Assembly (NCBI RefSeq): GCF_003730135.1
Contig: NZ_RJVO01000002.1
Span: 248,001-312,000 of the forward strand
DNA length: 64,000 bases
Origin: Stagnimonas aquatica
GTDB lineage: Bacteria > Pseudomonadota > Gammaproteobacteria > Nevskiales > Nevskiaceae
Direction: 5' to 3'
Part shown: in pieces, positions 1 through 9,112 of the stretch
How the letters are laid out: the number at the start of each line of letters is the position of its first letter
Position numbering within the stretch: the first letter of the stretch is position 1
Notes under the pieces: generated by a model
Databases searched by the model: none
What the model saw: only the letters and a program-made list of their open reading frames with translations
What the model was told of the DNA's origin: nothing
Made by a program: the position numbers and the translations under genes

Positions 1-507
1 CAGCGCGCGCTCGACATCCAGGCGATCACCGAGGCTGGCGCTGGGGTTGTGGCCGGGTTCGGCGGCGCCGTCCTCCAGTGCCTGGTCGAAGCTGGTCCAG
101 CGCTTGAGCAGCCGGTGTTCGCCCAGCACCACGTTGACGGTGAGGCGGTGCAACCAGGTGGAGAAGGCGGATTCGCCACGGAAACTGTCGAGCTTCTCCC
201 AGGCGCGCACGAAGGCATCCTGGGCGGCCTGGTCGGCCTTGGCGGCATCGCCGTCGCAGAGTCGCCAGCAGAGTCCGTAGACCTTGCCGATGTGGCGGCG
301 GTACAGGCGTTCAAAAGCGCGGGCGTCACCACGGGCGGCGGCGCGCACGTCCTGGGCGTCGTCACCGAGCGCCGGCGCGCGCGCGGGGCCGGTCACCACC
401 TGCGGTTCGTTGGCCGCGTCGGGCATCGTCAGAGACATGTCGAAGGTGGCGGAACTGAGATCCATGCCGCTTCGATGCGACTCCGGGTCCTGGGGTTTGA
501 ATGTCAT
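1..507 (-). CDS. ECF-type RNA polymerase sigma factor (partial, 3' end off window)
   Basis: The minus-strand reading frame starting at 507 stays open to the window edge, giving 169 codons. After a variable N-terminal stretch of about 55 residues it shows a typical sigma-70 region 2: an acidic lead-in, ARAFERLYRRH, a Trp-Glu-Lys block and FSTWLHRLTVN. This fits an extracytoplasmic-function sigma factor that redirects RNA polymerase to stress promoters. Region 4 lies beyond the window, so the subgroup and any anti-sigma partner cannot be seen. An internal ATG at 465 is an alternative start. The gene is divergent from the LysE-type exporter at 599. Confidence 0.8.
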   Translation of the reverse strand, partial: MTFKPQDPESHRSGMDLSSATFDMSLTMPDAANEPQVVTGPARAPALGDDAQDVRAAARGDARAFERLYRRHIGKVYGLCWRLCDGDAAKADQAAQDAFVRAWEKLDSFRGESAFSTWLHRLTVNVVLGEHRLLKRWTSFDQALEDGAAEPGHNPSASLGDRLDVERAL

Positions 508-598
508 CCGACCTCCCCGTTCAGACCGGGCCTTGGGGCGCCTATGATCAGCGCCCGTCTGCGGCCATCCTCGCACAGCCCCGCCATGAGCAGCCACG

Positions 599-1231
599 AT
601 GAATAGCGCCAGCCTGCTGGTCACCGCCGCCGGCGCCCACCTGCTGGCGGTGATGAGCCCCGGCCCGGATTTCGCGATGGTCAGCCGTCAGACCCTGGCG
701 CACGGCCGCGCCGCCGGGCTGCGCACCGCCTGGGGCATCGCCACCGGCATCGTCTTTCATGTCGGCTATGCGCTGTTCGGCCTGGGCTGGCTGCTGGAAG
801 CCTACCCGCTGCTGCTGGAACTGCTGCGCTACGCCGGCGCTGGCTTCCTGGTGTGGATGGGCAGCCGCGCCCTGCGCAGCGCGCCACCGAGCGTCGGCAT
901 GCCCGCTGCGGCGGAGACGGCAGCGCCGGCGCGCCACGATTTCCTGATCGGCCTGGCCACCAATCTGTTCAACCCCAAGGCCACGCTGTTCTTCGTCGCG
1001 CTCTGCTCGGCGCTGCTGACCACGCCGACGCCGATGACGCAGAAACTCGGCCTGGCCGCCTGGATCGTGCTGACCACCGGGGCCTGGTTCAGCCTGGTCG
1101 CCCTGCTGCTGGGCCTGCCGGCCGCCCGCGCGCGGCTGGCCGCCAAGGCCTGGCTGATCGACCGCGCCATGGGCCTGGTGCTGGTGCTGCTCGGCCTGGG
1201 GATGCTGCTGGCGCCGCTGATGCCGACCTGA
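599..1231 (+). CDS. LysE/RhtB family amino-acid exporter
   Basis: This 210-residue protein has about six hydrophobic segments, the usual size and layout of LysE/RhtB inner-membrane exporters. The diagnostic N-terminal sequence MSPGPDFAMVSRQTL is present around residues 19-33, and a conserved NLFNPKA motif follows at about residues 121-127. Family members export amino acids or derivatives such as homoserine or threonine by proton antiport; the substrate cannot be read from sequence. The gene is divergent from the sigma factor and convergent with the TetR gene, with 15 bases between the two stops. No strong Shine-Dalgarno precedes the ATG. Confidence 0.85.
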   Translation: MNSASLLVTAAGAHLLAVMSPGPDFAMVSRQTLAHGRAAGLRTAWGIATGIVFHVGYALFGLGWLLEAYPLLLELLRYAGAGFLVWMGSRALRSAPPSVGMPAAAETAAPARHDFLIGLATNLFNPKATLFFVALCSALLTTPTPMTQKLGLAAWIVLTTGAWFSLVALLLGLPAARARLAAKAWLIDRAMGLVLVLLGLGMLLAPLMPT

Positions 1232-1246
1232 TCGCGGTGCGAGCGC

Positions 1247-1885
1247 TCAGGGCTGCTTGGCGATGGAGCGCCAGAGCATGCCGAACAGCACATTGGCCTG
1301 GGCGGTGAGCGGCTCGCGCTGGCCACGGTGGATGTGCATCTGCACCAGCCGGCCGAGCACGCCGAAAAAGTAGTCGAGCAGCACCTTCTCGCTCACCTCG
1401 TCGGTGAGGATGCCCTTCTCGCGGCCCTCGTGCAGCACCTTGATGAAGGTGCCGAACAGCGCCGGGTTCTCGTAGTTCTCCTGCTTGCGCCAGGTGTTCA
1501 CATAGACGCTGCTCATCAGCATCTGCGCGACCTTGGGGTTCTTCTCGAAGAAATCGAGAGTGACCCAGAACACCTTGCGCAGGCGCTCCTTGTAGTCCTC
1601 GATGCCTTGCAGGTGGTCGATCATCCGCGCTGCCAGCAGCCCCAGCCAGGAGTCCAGGCCGGAGAACAGCAGCGCCTCCTTGCTGCCGTAGTACTTGTAG
1701 AGCGTCTGCAGGCTGACGTTGGCGCCGCGAGCGATCTCGATGAGCCCGACGCGATGGAATTCCCGCTCCGCGAAGATGTCCAAAACGGCCTGCTCGATGC
1801 GGGCGCGGGTGGCCGGGTCGATCTGCCCGGGCCTGCCCTCGACGGCTGCCGGCGCAGCGGCATTGGCGACCTGCTTCTTCTTCAT
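1247..1885 (-). CDS. TetR family transcriptional regulator
   Basis: This 212-residue protein has an N-terminal TetR DNA-binding domain. The helix-turn-helix lies at about residues 48-67 (IEIARGANVSLQTLYKYYGS), followed by an all-helical ligand-binding domain. The ATG at 1885 is chosen because AAGGA lies about 12 bases upstream; the longer open frame would add an unlikely Cys-rich leader. It is divergent from the thiolase gene at 2080, so it plausibly represses the beta-oxidation block in response to an acyl-CoA or fatty acid. That link is inferred from position only, and no clear operator was found between the two genes. Confidence 0.85.
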   Translation of the reverse strand: MKKKQVANAAAPAAVEGRPGQIDPATRARIEQAVLDIFAEREFHRVGLIEIARGANVSLQTLYKYYGSKEALLFSGLDSWLGLLAARMIDHLQGIEDYKERLRKVFWVTLDFFEKNPKVAQMLMSSVYVNTWRKQENYENPALFGTFIKVLHEGREKGILTDEVSEKVLLDYFFGVLGRLVQMHIHRGQREPLTAQANVLFGMLWRSIAKQP

Positions 1886-2079
1886 TCCGTAATTATCCTT
1901 ACTACCGCTTTGACAGTACCGACAGCACCCCAGTGGCGGCGCTGCATTGACGACCGAATACCTGCTACCTATGCTCGGGCAGCAACGTGCCAGCCGGTAT
2001 GCACGCACCCTGCCAACGCCTTACCAAGGCGATTCAGACAGCATTGATCGTAATTCAGATTACCAACTCGAACAAGACC

Positions 2080-3285
2080 ATGACCGACGCCTACATTTTC
2101 GATGCCGTGCGCACCCCTCGCGGCAAGGGCAAGAAGGACGGCAGCCTCCACGAGGTGACGCCGATCCACCTGTTGAAGAACCTCTTCGACGCCCTGCGCG
2201 AGCGTAATCAGCTGGATACCTCCTACGTCGACGACGTGGTGCTCGGCTGCGTCACGGCGGTCGGCGAGCAGGGCGCGGACATCGCCCGCATCGCTGCGCT
2301 GTACGCCGGCTGGCACCAGTCGGTGGCGGGCGTCACCCTCAACCGTTTCTGCGCCTCCGGCCTGGAAGCGGTGAACCTCGCCGCCATGAAGGTGATGAGC
2401 GGCCAGGAACAGCTGGTGGTGGCCGGCGGTATCGAGAGCATGTCGCGCTGGGCCATGGGCAGCGACGGCGGTGCGATGGTGATGGACCCGCGCGTCAACG
2501 GCGCCATTGGCTTTGCTCCGCAGGGCATCGGCGCCGACCTGATCGCCAGCCTGGAAGGCTTCAGCCGCCGCGATGTCGACGAATTCGCAGTGCGCTCGCA
2601 CCAGCGTGCGGCGGCGGCGCAGGCGGCCGGCTATTTCGACAAGACCCGCGTGCCGGTGAAGGACGTCAACGGCCTGGTCGTGCTCGACCACGACGAGACC
2701 ATCCGCGCCGGCACCACGCTGGAAACCCTCGCTGGTCTCAAGCCCAGCTTCGCCGACATGGGCGCGATGGGCTTCGACGCCACCGCCCTGCGCAAGTACA
2801 CCACGGTGGAAAAGATCGACCACGTCCACCACGCCGGCAACAGCTCCGGCATCGTCGACGGCGCCTCGCTGATGCTGATCGGCAGCCAGGAGATCGGCGC
2901 CAAGCTGGGCCTCAAGGCCCGCGCCCGCATCAAGGCCTGCGCGGTCACCGGCAGCGAGCCGACCATCATGCTCACCGGCATCGGCCCGGCCGCGAAGAAG
3001 GCATTGAAGCAGGCCGGCATGAGCGCCAAGGACATCGACCTCTACGAGATCAACGAGGCCTTCGCCGCCGTGGTGCTGCGAGCCGCCCGCGACCTCGACA
3101 TCCCGCTCGACAAGATCAACGTCAACGGCGGCTCCATCGCCATGGGCCATCCGCTCGGCGCCACCGGCTGCATCATCCTCGGCACCCTGCTCGACGAACT
3201 GGAGCGCAGCGGCAAGCAGACCGGCCTCGCCTCGCTCTGCGTCGGCGGCGGCATGGGCATCGCCGCGATCATCGAACGGGTGTGA
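2080..3285 (+). CDS. Acetyl-CoA C-acyltransferase (thiolase, FadA/FadI type)
   Basis: The 401-residue product is a full-length thiolase, catalysing thiolytic cleavage of 3-ketoacyl-CoA in beta-oxidation. The nucleophilic cysteine is Cys91 in [13 protein letters not shown]. The C-terminal active-site blocks [18 protein letters not shown] and CVGGGMG are all present. The ATG at 2080 opens [13 protein letters not shown], the conserved thiolase N terminus; the frame remains open to 1987 but the extra residues do not resemble the family. It is followed 61 bases later by the FadB-like gene, so together they form a trifunctional-type alpha/beta pair. A perfect palindrome overlaps its stop codon. Confidence 0.93.
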   Translation: MTDAYIFDAVRTPRGKGKKDGSLHEVTPIHLLKNLFDALRERNQLDTSYVDDVVLGCVTAVGEQGADIARIAALYAGWHQSVAGVTLNRFCASGLEAVNLAAMKVMSGQEQLVVAGGIESMSRWAMGSDGGAMVMDPRVNGAIGFAPQGIGADLIASLEGFSRRDVDEFAVRSHQRAAAAQAAGYFDKTRVPVKDVNGLVVLDHDETIRAGTTLETLAGLKPSFADMGAMGFDATALRKYTTVEKIDHVHHAGNSSGIVDGASLMLIGSQEIGAKLGLKARARIKACAVTGSEPTIMLTGIGPAAKKALKQAGMSAKDIDLYEINEAFAAVVLRAARDLDIPLDKINVNGGSIAMGHPLGATGCIILGTLLDELERSGKQTGLASLCVGGGMGIAAIIERV

Positions 3286-3301
3286 GCCCGAGGGCTCACA
3301 C
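3280..3301. repeat. Perfect 22-bp palindrome between thiolase and fadB-like gene
   Basis: The arms GTGTGAGCCC and GGGCTCACAC pair perfectly over 10 bp around a GA centre, and the palindrome includes the thiolase stop codon. No U-tract follows, so it is not a classical terminator. It could be an mRNA-stabilising hairpin that sets the ratio of the two enzymes, or a protein-binding site. Confidence 0.7.
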
Positions 3302-3346
3302 GTCTCGCGCGCAGAAGCGCGACAGCCAAGGAACACGGAGCAAACC

Positions 3347-5482
3347 ATGAGTGCAGTCCAATTCACTGTTGATGCCGATGGCATCGCCACCCTCGTCCTC
3401 GACATGCCGGGCCGTTCGATGAACGTGCTCAACGACGAGCTGACCACGCCGTTCGGCGAGGCCATCAGCAAGATCGAAGGCGACGCCGCCATCAAAGGCG
3501 TGATCATCACCAGCGGTAAGAAGGAATTCCTCGCCGGCGCCGACATCGAGAAGGTCTACGCGATGACCGACCCGAAGGAAGCCTTCGAAATGGCCGAGGC
3601 CTACAAGGCTTTCCTGCGCCGGCTGGAGAAGTGCGGCCGGCCGGTGGTGGCCGCGCTCAACGGCACCGCGCTCGGCGGCGGCCTGGAGCTGGCGCTGGCC
3701 TGCCATTACCGCGTCGCCATCGACGACGCAAAAGCCAAGTTCGGCCTGCCGGAAGTGAAGCTGGGCCTCTTGCCCGGCGGCGGCGGCACCCAGCGGCTGC
3801 CGCGCCTGATCGGCATGCAGGCGGCGCTGCAGCCGATGCTGGAAGGCAAGGAGTTCAAACCCTCGGAAGCCAAGCTCGCCGGCTTCATCAACGAGCTGGC
3901 CAAGGACAAGGACGAGCTGCTCGCCAAGGCCAAGGCCTGGGTACTGGCCAATCCCAAGGCGGTGCAGCCCTGGGACGACAAGAAGTTCAAGTTCCCCGGC
4001 GGCGACTCCAAGAGCCCGGCGATGGTGCAACTGCTGGCCATCGCGCCGTCGATGGCGCACGCCAAGACCCAGGAGAACTACCCGGCCGCCGACAACATCC
4101 TGTCCTGCGTCTACGAAGGCGGCGTGGTGGACTTCGAGACCGGCTGCCGCATCGAGTCGCGCTACTTCGCCGAGCTGGTGGTGTCGCAGGTGTCGAAGAA
4201 CATGATCGGCACGCTGTGGTTCCAGCTCAACGCCATCAACAAGGGCAAGTCGCGGCCGGAGGGTTTCCCCCGCTCTTCGGTGAAGAAGCTGGGCGTGCTC
4301 GGCGCCGGCATGATGGGGGCGGGCATCGCCTACGTCTCGGCCAAGGTCGGCATCGAGGTAGTGCTGCTCGACACCAGCCAGGAGGCCGCCGACAAGGGCA
4401 AGGCCTACTCCACGACACTGCTCGACAAGCAGGTGAAGAAGGGGCGCATGACCGCCGGCGCGCGCGACGAATTCCTCGCCCGCATCACGCCCACCACCGA
4501 CTTCGCGAAGATAGAAGGTTGCGATCTGGTCATCGAAGCCGTGTTCGAGGACCGCAGCATCAAGGCCGAGGTGACGAAGAAGACCGAGGCCGTGCTCGCC
4601 GCCTCCGCCACCTTCGCCTCCAACACCTCCACGCTACCGATCACCGGCCTCGCCACCGCCAGCACGCGGCCGAAGAACTTCATCGGCCTGCACTTCTTCT
4701 CGCCGGTCGACAAGATGCCGCTGGTCGAGATCATCCTCGGTGCCGAGACCTCGCCGGAAACCCTGGCGAAGGGCTTCGACTACGTGCAGCAGATCAAGAA
4801 GACGCCGATCGTGGTCAACGACTCGCGCGGCTTCTATACCAGCCGCGTGTTTGCCACCTACATCATGGAAGGGGCCTCGCTGCTGCTCGAAGGCCAGCAC
4901 CCGCGCTCGATCGAGATGGCGGGTCTGAAGGCCGGCATGCCGGTCGGGCCGCTGGCGCTGCACGACGAGGTCTCGCTCTCGCTCAGCCACCACATCCTCG
5001 AACAGACCCGCAAGGACTACGCGGCCGAGGGCAAGGCCATGCCCGAACATCCTGCCAATGCCCTGATCGAGAAGATGGTCAAGACGCTCGACCGCCCGGG
5101 CAAGAAGGCCGGCAAGGGCTTCTACGACTATCCGCAGAATGGCGAGAAGCATCTCTGGAAGGGCCTGGCCGAGCAGTTCCCGCTGTCCCCGAACCAGCTT
5201 GAGCAGTCGGCGCTGATCGACCGCTTGATGTATGTGCAGGCCAACGAGGCTGCCAAGTGCTTTGAGGAGAACGTGGTGATGACGGTCGCCGATACCAACA
5301 TCGGCTCGATCTTCGGCTGGGGCTTCGCGCCTCACCAGGGCGGCGCGCTGCAGTTCATCAACGCGGTCGGCGTCGCGAAGTTCGTCGCCCGTAGCGAGGA
5401 ACTGGCGGCGAAGTACGGCGCGCGTTTCCAGCCGGCGGCGCTGCTGAAGAAGATGGCGGCCGAAGGCCGGCGCTTCGAGTAG
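3347..5482 (+). CDS. Fused enoyl-CoA hydratase / 3-hydroxyacyl-CoA dehydrogenase (FadB/FadJ-like)
   Basis: The 711-residue multifunctional beta-oxidation enzyme has an N-terminal crotonase domain (about 1-190). The two catalytic glutamates are Glu114 in GGGLELA and Glu136 in GLPEVKLG. An NAD-binding Rossmann motif, LGAGMMGAG, follows at about 318-326. The dehydrogenase catalytic region FIGLHFFSPVDKMPLVE contains His449, and the C-terminal dehydrogenase domain is complete. Length matches FadB/FadJ (about 715). It would act on the same intermediates as the thiolase upstream, forming an alpha2beta2 complex in known relatives. Whether it is closer to FadB or FadJ cannot be decided by eye. Confidence 0.92.
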   Translation: MSAVQFTVDADGIATLVLDMPGRSMNVLNDELTTPFGEAISKIEGDAAIKGVIITSGKKEFLAGADIEKVYAMTDPKEAFEMAEAYKAFLRRLEKCGRPVVAALNGTALGGGLELALACHYRVAIDDAKAKFGLPEVKLGLLPGGGGTQRLPRLIGMQAALQPMLEGKEFKPSEAKLAGFINELAKDKDELLAKAKAWVLANPKAVQPWDDKKFKFPGGDSKSPAMVQLLAIAPSMAHAKTQENYPAADNILSCVYEGGVVDFETGCRIESRYFAELVVSQVSKNMIGTLWFQLNAINKGKSRPEGFPRSSVKKLGVLGAGMMGAGIAYVSAKVGIEVVLLDTSQEAADKGKAYSTTLLDKQVKKGRMTAGARDEFLARITPTTDFAKIEGCDLVIEAVFEDRSIKAEVTKKTEAVLAASATFASNTSTLPITGLATASTRPKNFIGLHFFSPVDKMPLVEIILGAETSPETLAKGFDYVQQIKKTPIVVNDSRGFYTSRVFATYIMEGASLLLEGQHPRSIEMAGLKAGMPVGPLALHDEVSLSLSHHILEQTRKDYAAEGKAMPEHPANALIEKMVKTLDRPGKKAGKGFYDYPQNGEKHLWKGLAEQFPLSPNQLEQSALIDRLMYVQANEAAKCFEENVVMTVADTNIGSIFGWGFAPHQGGALQFINAVGVAKFVARSEELAAKYGARFQPAALLKKMAAEGRRFE

Positions 5483-5511
5483 CGATGTTCACCGCCCCGC
5501 GCACGCACTTA

Positions 5512-5620
5512 CTCCTCCCCCCGCCTGCGGGGGGATGTTGGGAGGGGGGCGTTGCCACGCCCCGCCATTGCCCGACAAAACGCCCCCACCCCAACCCTTC
5601 CCCGCAAGCGGGGGAGGGAG
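5512..5620. repeat. REPIN-like element: two REP-type hairpins in inverted orientation
   Basis: Unit 1 (about 5512-5551) and unit 2 (about 5581-5620) each contain a GC-rich hairpin of the form CCCC-GC(C/T)TGC-GGGG, followed by a conserved TTGGG(A/T)GGGGGCG tail. The reverse complement of unit 2 aligns with unit 1 almost base for base, so the two are inverted copies about 30 bases apart. This is the architecture of REP doublets (BIMEs/REPINs) that bacteria carry in many intergenic sites. No RAYT transposase gene is in the window. Confidence 0.75.
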
Positions 5621-5639
5621 TTTTGGGCGAGGCTTGAAC

Positions 5640-6770
5640 GTGCGCTTACTCGGCCGACTGCTGCTGGTTCTCCTGAGCCTCGTCGCCCTGCTGTTGCTGG
5701 CGCTGAAGCTGCGCTACGGCGGCGGCAGCACCGACTTCCCGGATCGCAGCGGCACGCCCAGCCTGCCGGCCTCGGCGCTGGAAGTGGTCGCCGAACTACC
5801 GACGCCGCCCGGCAACATCGCGGTCTCGGCGCAGGGCCGGGTGTTTGTCTCGCTGCACCCGGAGGCCAGGCCCAGCCAGACCCTGGTGGAACTGGTGGAC
5901 GGCCAGATGCGCCCCTGGCCGAGCGCCGCGGCGCAGGCGCGGTTCACCGACGTGCTGGGCATCCGCATCGACGGCCAGCAGCGGCTGTGGACGCTCGACA
6001 ACGGCGGTCATGGCTTGAAGGCGGTGAAGCTCACCGCCTTCGACCTGGCCACCGGCGCAGTGCTGCGCGAGATCGTCTTCCCGCGCGCCCTCGCCGGCCT
6101 CGGCTCGCACTACAACGATCTGCAGGTCTCGGCCGACGGTGGCACCGTCTACATCGCCGATGCCAGCTTCTTCGGCCTCAGGCCGGCGCTGGTGGTGGTG
6201 GATGTCGCCAGCGGCCAGGCAAGGCGCCTGCTCGAAGGCCATCCCTCGGTGGTGGCGGAGAAGTACATCCCGGTGGTGCAGGGCCGCAGGATGGAGGCCT
6301 TCGGCCTGGTCGCGATCCGTCCCGGCGTCGACTCCATCGCACTCTCGCGCGACGACCAGTGGCTGTACTACGCGCCCATCAGCAACAGCCATCTCTACCG
6401 CATCCGCACCGCCGACCTGCGCAACCCGGCGCTGGAAGCGGAGCAGCTCGCCGGCCAGGTGGAAACACTCGCGCCCAAGACCATGTCGGACGGCCTCAGC
6501 AGCGACGATCAGGGCCGCATCTACCTCTCCGACCTCGAACACTCCGCCGTCGTCCGCTACACGCCGGAGACCGGCGCGCTGGAAACGCTGATCAAGACCG
6601 AAGCCCTACGCTGGCCCGACGGATTTTCCTTCGGACCGGACGGCTGGCTCTACGTCACCGGCTCGGCGCTGCAGCAGGTGATCGGCCTGCCGGCGGCCAG
6701 CGTCGCCGCCCACGCCCCTTACCCGGTGTTCCGCTTTCAGCCTGGCGCAAGCGCTGCGGCCGGACACTGA
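5640..6770 (+). CDS. Membrane-anchored SMP-30/gluconolactonase-like beta-propeller protein
   Basis: Translation from the GTG at 5640 gives about 376 residues. An N-terminal hydrophobic anchor or signal (RLLGRLLLVLLSLVALLLLAL) is followed by a periplasmic domain. That domain has repeated strand motifs such as QRLWTLDNG, YIADASFFG, MSDGLSSDDQGRIYLSDL and WPDGFSFGPDGWLYVTG, as in SMP-30/major royal jelly/YncE-type six-bladed propellers. Such proteins are lactonases or sugar/lipid-binding proteins; the substrate here is unknown. The frame is open upstream to 5535 but that stretch is the REP element, so the GTG after it is preferred. It sits between fadB-like and fadE-like genes on the same strand. 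Confidence 0.7.
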   Translation: MRLLGRLLLVLLSLVALLLLALKLRYGGGSTDFPDRSGTPSLPASALEVVAELPTPPGNIAVSAQGRVFVSLHPEARPSQTLVELVDGQMRPWPSAAAQARFTDVLGIRIDGQQRLWTLDNGGHGLKAVKLTAFDLATGAVLREIVFPRALAGLGSHYNDLQVSADGGTVYIADASFFGLRPALVVVDVASGQARRLLEGHPSVVAEKYIPVVQGRRMEAFGLVAIRPGVDSIALSRDDQWLYYAPISNSHLYRIRTADLRNPALEAEQLAGQVETLAPKTMSDGLSSDDQGRIYLSDLEHSAVVRYTPETGALETLIKTEALRWPDGFSFGPDGWLYVTGSALQQVIGLPAASVAAHAPYPVFRFQPGASAAAGH

Positions 6771-6803
6771 CCCCCTTTCCTTTCCCCGCTTAGGAGCAAT
6801 GCC

Positions 6804-9071
6804 ATGTTCGGTCTACTGTTGAACTGGATGAAGTCCAACAAGATGCTGCCGCAGATTTCCGACACCGAGCGCCAGGCGCTGGAGGCCGGATCGGTGTGGA
6901 TCGACGGCGAGTTCTTCGGCGGCAATCCCGATTTCAGCAAGATGCTCGCCGAGGCCTACTCGCGGGTGTCTCCGGAGGAGCAGGCCTTCCTCGACGGGCC
7001 GGTGGAGGAGCTGATGCGGATGATCGACCGCTACGAGATCAACCGCACCAAGCAGGTGCCGCCGGAGATCCTCGAGTTCCTTAAGAGCAAGGGCTTCATG
7101 TCCTTCCTGATCGACAAGAAGTACGGCGGTCTGAAGTTCTCCAAGCTGGCCATCTCCACGATCATGGCCAAGGTCACCAGCTACAACGCCGGGGTCGGCA
7201 CCTATGTGGTGATCCCGAACACCCTGGGCGCCGCCGAGCTGATCATCCACTACGGCACCCAGGAGCAGAAAGACCACTACCTGCCCAAGCTGGCGCGCGG
7301 CGAGTACATCCCCTGCTTTGGTCTCACCGAGCCCACCGCCGGCTCCGACGCCGCCAGCATCAAGGCCGAGGGCGAGGTGTTCCGCGACGCCGACGGCGAG
7401 ATCAAGATCCGGCTCAACTTCCGCAAGCGCTACATCACCCTGGCGCCGGTCGCCAATCTGGTGACCCTGGCCTGCAAGCTGCGCGATCCGCAGGAGCTGC
7501 TCGGCAAGGGCCAGGAGCCGGGCATCACCTGCCTGATGATCCACAAGGGCACGCCGGGCTTTAGCAGCGGCGACCACCACATGCCGATCGGCGACGCCTT
7601 CGACAACGGTCCGCTCTACGGCAAGGACGTGGTGGTGCCGGCCGGCAACATCATCGGTGGCGTCGAGCGCGCCGGCCAGGGCTGGAAGATGCTCATGGAA
7701 CAGCTCGCCGGTGGCCGCGCGGTATCGCTGCCGGCCGGCGCGGTCGGCGGTGCCAAGGCGGTGGCGGCCGCTACCGGCGCCTATTCGATGGTGCGCCAGC
7801 AGTTCGGCATTGCCGTCGGCCGCATGGAAGGCGTCGAGGACAAGGTCGGCAAGATCGCCGCGCTCAGCTATCTGCTGGAAGCCTCGCGGGTGTTCGGCTG
7901 CTCGGCGCTCGATGCCGGCCAGGAGCCGCCGGTGACCTCGGCGATCCTCAAGGCCTACACCACCGAGCTCAGCCGCCAGCTCATCATCGACGGCATGGAC
8001 GTGTTCAGCGGCGCCGGCGTCATGCAGGGCCCCAACAACATCCTCGGCATCGGCTACTCGACCGCGCCAGTGGGCGTGACGGTGGAAGGCGCCAACATCA
8101 TGACCCGCACCCTGATCGTGTTCGGCCAGGGCGCCATCCGCTGCCATCCGCACGCACTGGAGGTGGTGCACGGCGTCGAGGAGGGCGATGTCGGCAAGTT
8201 CCGCAAGCATCTGCTCGGCTGGTTTGGCCACGTCATCGCCGGCTTCGGCCGCACCCTGGTGCGCGGGCTCACCCGTGGCTGGACGGTGTCGGTGCCGGAA
8301 GTCGCGCCGGAAACCCGGACCTACTACCGCCGCCTTGGCTGGGCGGCGGCGCGCTACGGCCTGTATACCGACCTCGCGATGTTCGCCATCGGCGGCAAGC
8401 TGAAGGCGCGCGGCAAACTCACCGGCCGCTATGCCGACGCCCTGGCCTGGCAGCTGCTCGGCTTCTCGGCGCTGCGCCGCTTCGAGGCCGAGGGCCGCCG
8501 CGCCGAAGACCTGCCGCTGGTGCAGTACGCGCTGGAGTATTCGCTGACCCAGGTGCAGCAGGCCTACGAGGGCATCATCGCCAACTTCGACGGCCTGCTC
8601 GGCAGCCTGCTGCGTCTGCTGGTCACGCCGGGCCTGCGGCTGAATCCGCTGGCGACCCTGCCCAGCGACCGGCTCAGCCACGCCGCCGCGCTCACCATCC
8701 AGAGCCACAACGCGCAGTTCCAGCGCCTGACCGAGTACGTGTTCACCCCGCCCGAGAACGCCGGCGGCCTGGGCCGGCTGCTGCGCGCCTTCCGCCTGGT
8801 GACCGAGGTGCAGCCCATCCTCGCCAAGATCCACGCCGCGCAGAAGGCCCGCAAGCTGCCGCGCGGCACGGCCGAGGAACTGGCCGGCGAAGCCGCGCAT
8901 CTGGGAGTGATCGAGCGCGAGGAGGCCAACCAGGTCGCCGCCGCCCTGGCGGCACGCCTGGAAGCGGTCGAAGTGGACGTGTTCAAGCCCGAGCAGTACT
9001 ACACCGACAGCAAGGGCAGCCAGGGCATCTACTTCGGCGCACCCGAGCCCAAGCGGGTGGTTAACGGCTGA
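6804..9071 (+). CDS. Acyl-CoA dehydrogenase (FadE-like)
   Basis: This 755-residue flavoprotein would catalyse the first, FAD-dependent step of beta-oxidation. It shows the long FadE architecture rather than the 380-residue type. The N-terminal helical domain includes FMSFLIDKKYGGL, the FAD/substrate loop CFGLTEPTAGSDA spans residues 171-183, and the core helical domain contains MQGPNNILG. A C-terminal extension of about 270 residues is specific to FadE. It is somewhat shorter than E. coli FadE (about 814) and has only a short N-terminal hydrophobic segment. ATG at 6804 is preceded by TTAGGAGC, a good ribosome-binding site. Part of the thiolase/FadB block. Confidence 0.92.
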   Translation: MFGLLLNWMKSNKMLPQISDTERQALEAGSVWIDGEFFGGNPDFSKMLAEAYSRVSPEEQAFLDGPVEELMRMIDRYEINRTKQVPPEILEFLKSKGFMSFLIDKKYGGLKFSKLAISTIMAKVTSYNAGVGTYVVIPNTLGAAELIIHYGTQEQKDHYLPKLARGEYIPCFGLTEPTAGSDAASIKAEGEVFRDADGEIKIRLNFRKRYITLAPVANLVTLACKLRDPQELLGKGQEPGITCLMIHKGTPGFSSGDHHMPIGDAFDNGPLYGKDVVVPAGNIIGGVERAGQGWKMLMEQLAGGRAVSLPAGAVGGAKAVAAATGAYSMVRQQFGIAVGRMEGVEDKVGKIAALSYLLEASRVFGCSALDAGQEPPVTSAILKAYTTELSRQLIIDGMDVFSGAGVMQGPNNILGIGYSTAPVGVTVEGANIMTRTLIVFGQGAIRCHPHALEVVHGVEEGDVGKFRKHLLGWFGHVIAGFGRTLVRGLTRGWTVSVPEVAPETRTYYRRLGWAAARYGLYTDLAMFAIGGKLKARGKLTGRYADALAWQLLGFSALRRFEAEGRRAEDLPLVQYALEYSLTQVQQAYEGIIANFDGLLGSLLRLLVTPGLRLNPLATLPSDRLSHAAALTIQSHNAQFQRLTEYVFTPPENAGGLGRLLRAFRLVTEVQPILAKIHAAQKARKLPRGTAEELAGEAAHLGVIEREEANQVAAALAARLEAVEVDVFKPEQYYTDSKGSQGIYFGAPEPKRVVNG

Positions 9072-9112
9072 GCGAAGACGGTGGCTGGCGATGGTGCAAG
9101 AGATGGCTCAGA

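Noticed and set aside
49-606. Plus-strand open frames of 77-185 codons over the sigma factor region
   Set aside because: They are antisense shadows: the minus strand has clear sigma region 2 sequence, the plus frames have no recognisable domain.
1886-2079. TetR operator or PsrA-like site in the divergent spacer
   Set aside because: No clear inverted repeat was found; only a TTGACA-like hexamer without a matching -10.
1969-3546. 525-codon minus-strand frame
   Set aside because: It is opposite the thiolase and fadB start and has the low-complexity Ala/Gly/His/Val composition of GC-rich antisense frames.
6813-8900. 695-codon minus-strand frame opposite the FadE-like gene
   Set aside because: Composition is antisense-like and the plus strand has a full acyl-CoA dehydrogenase.
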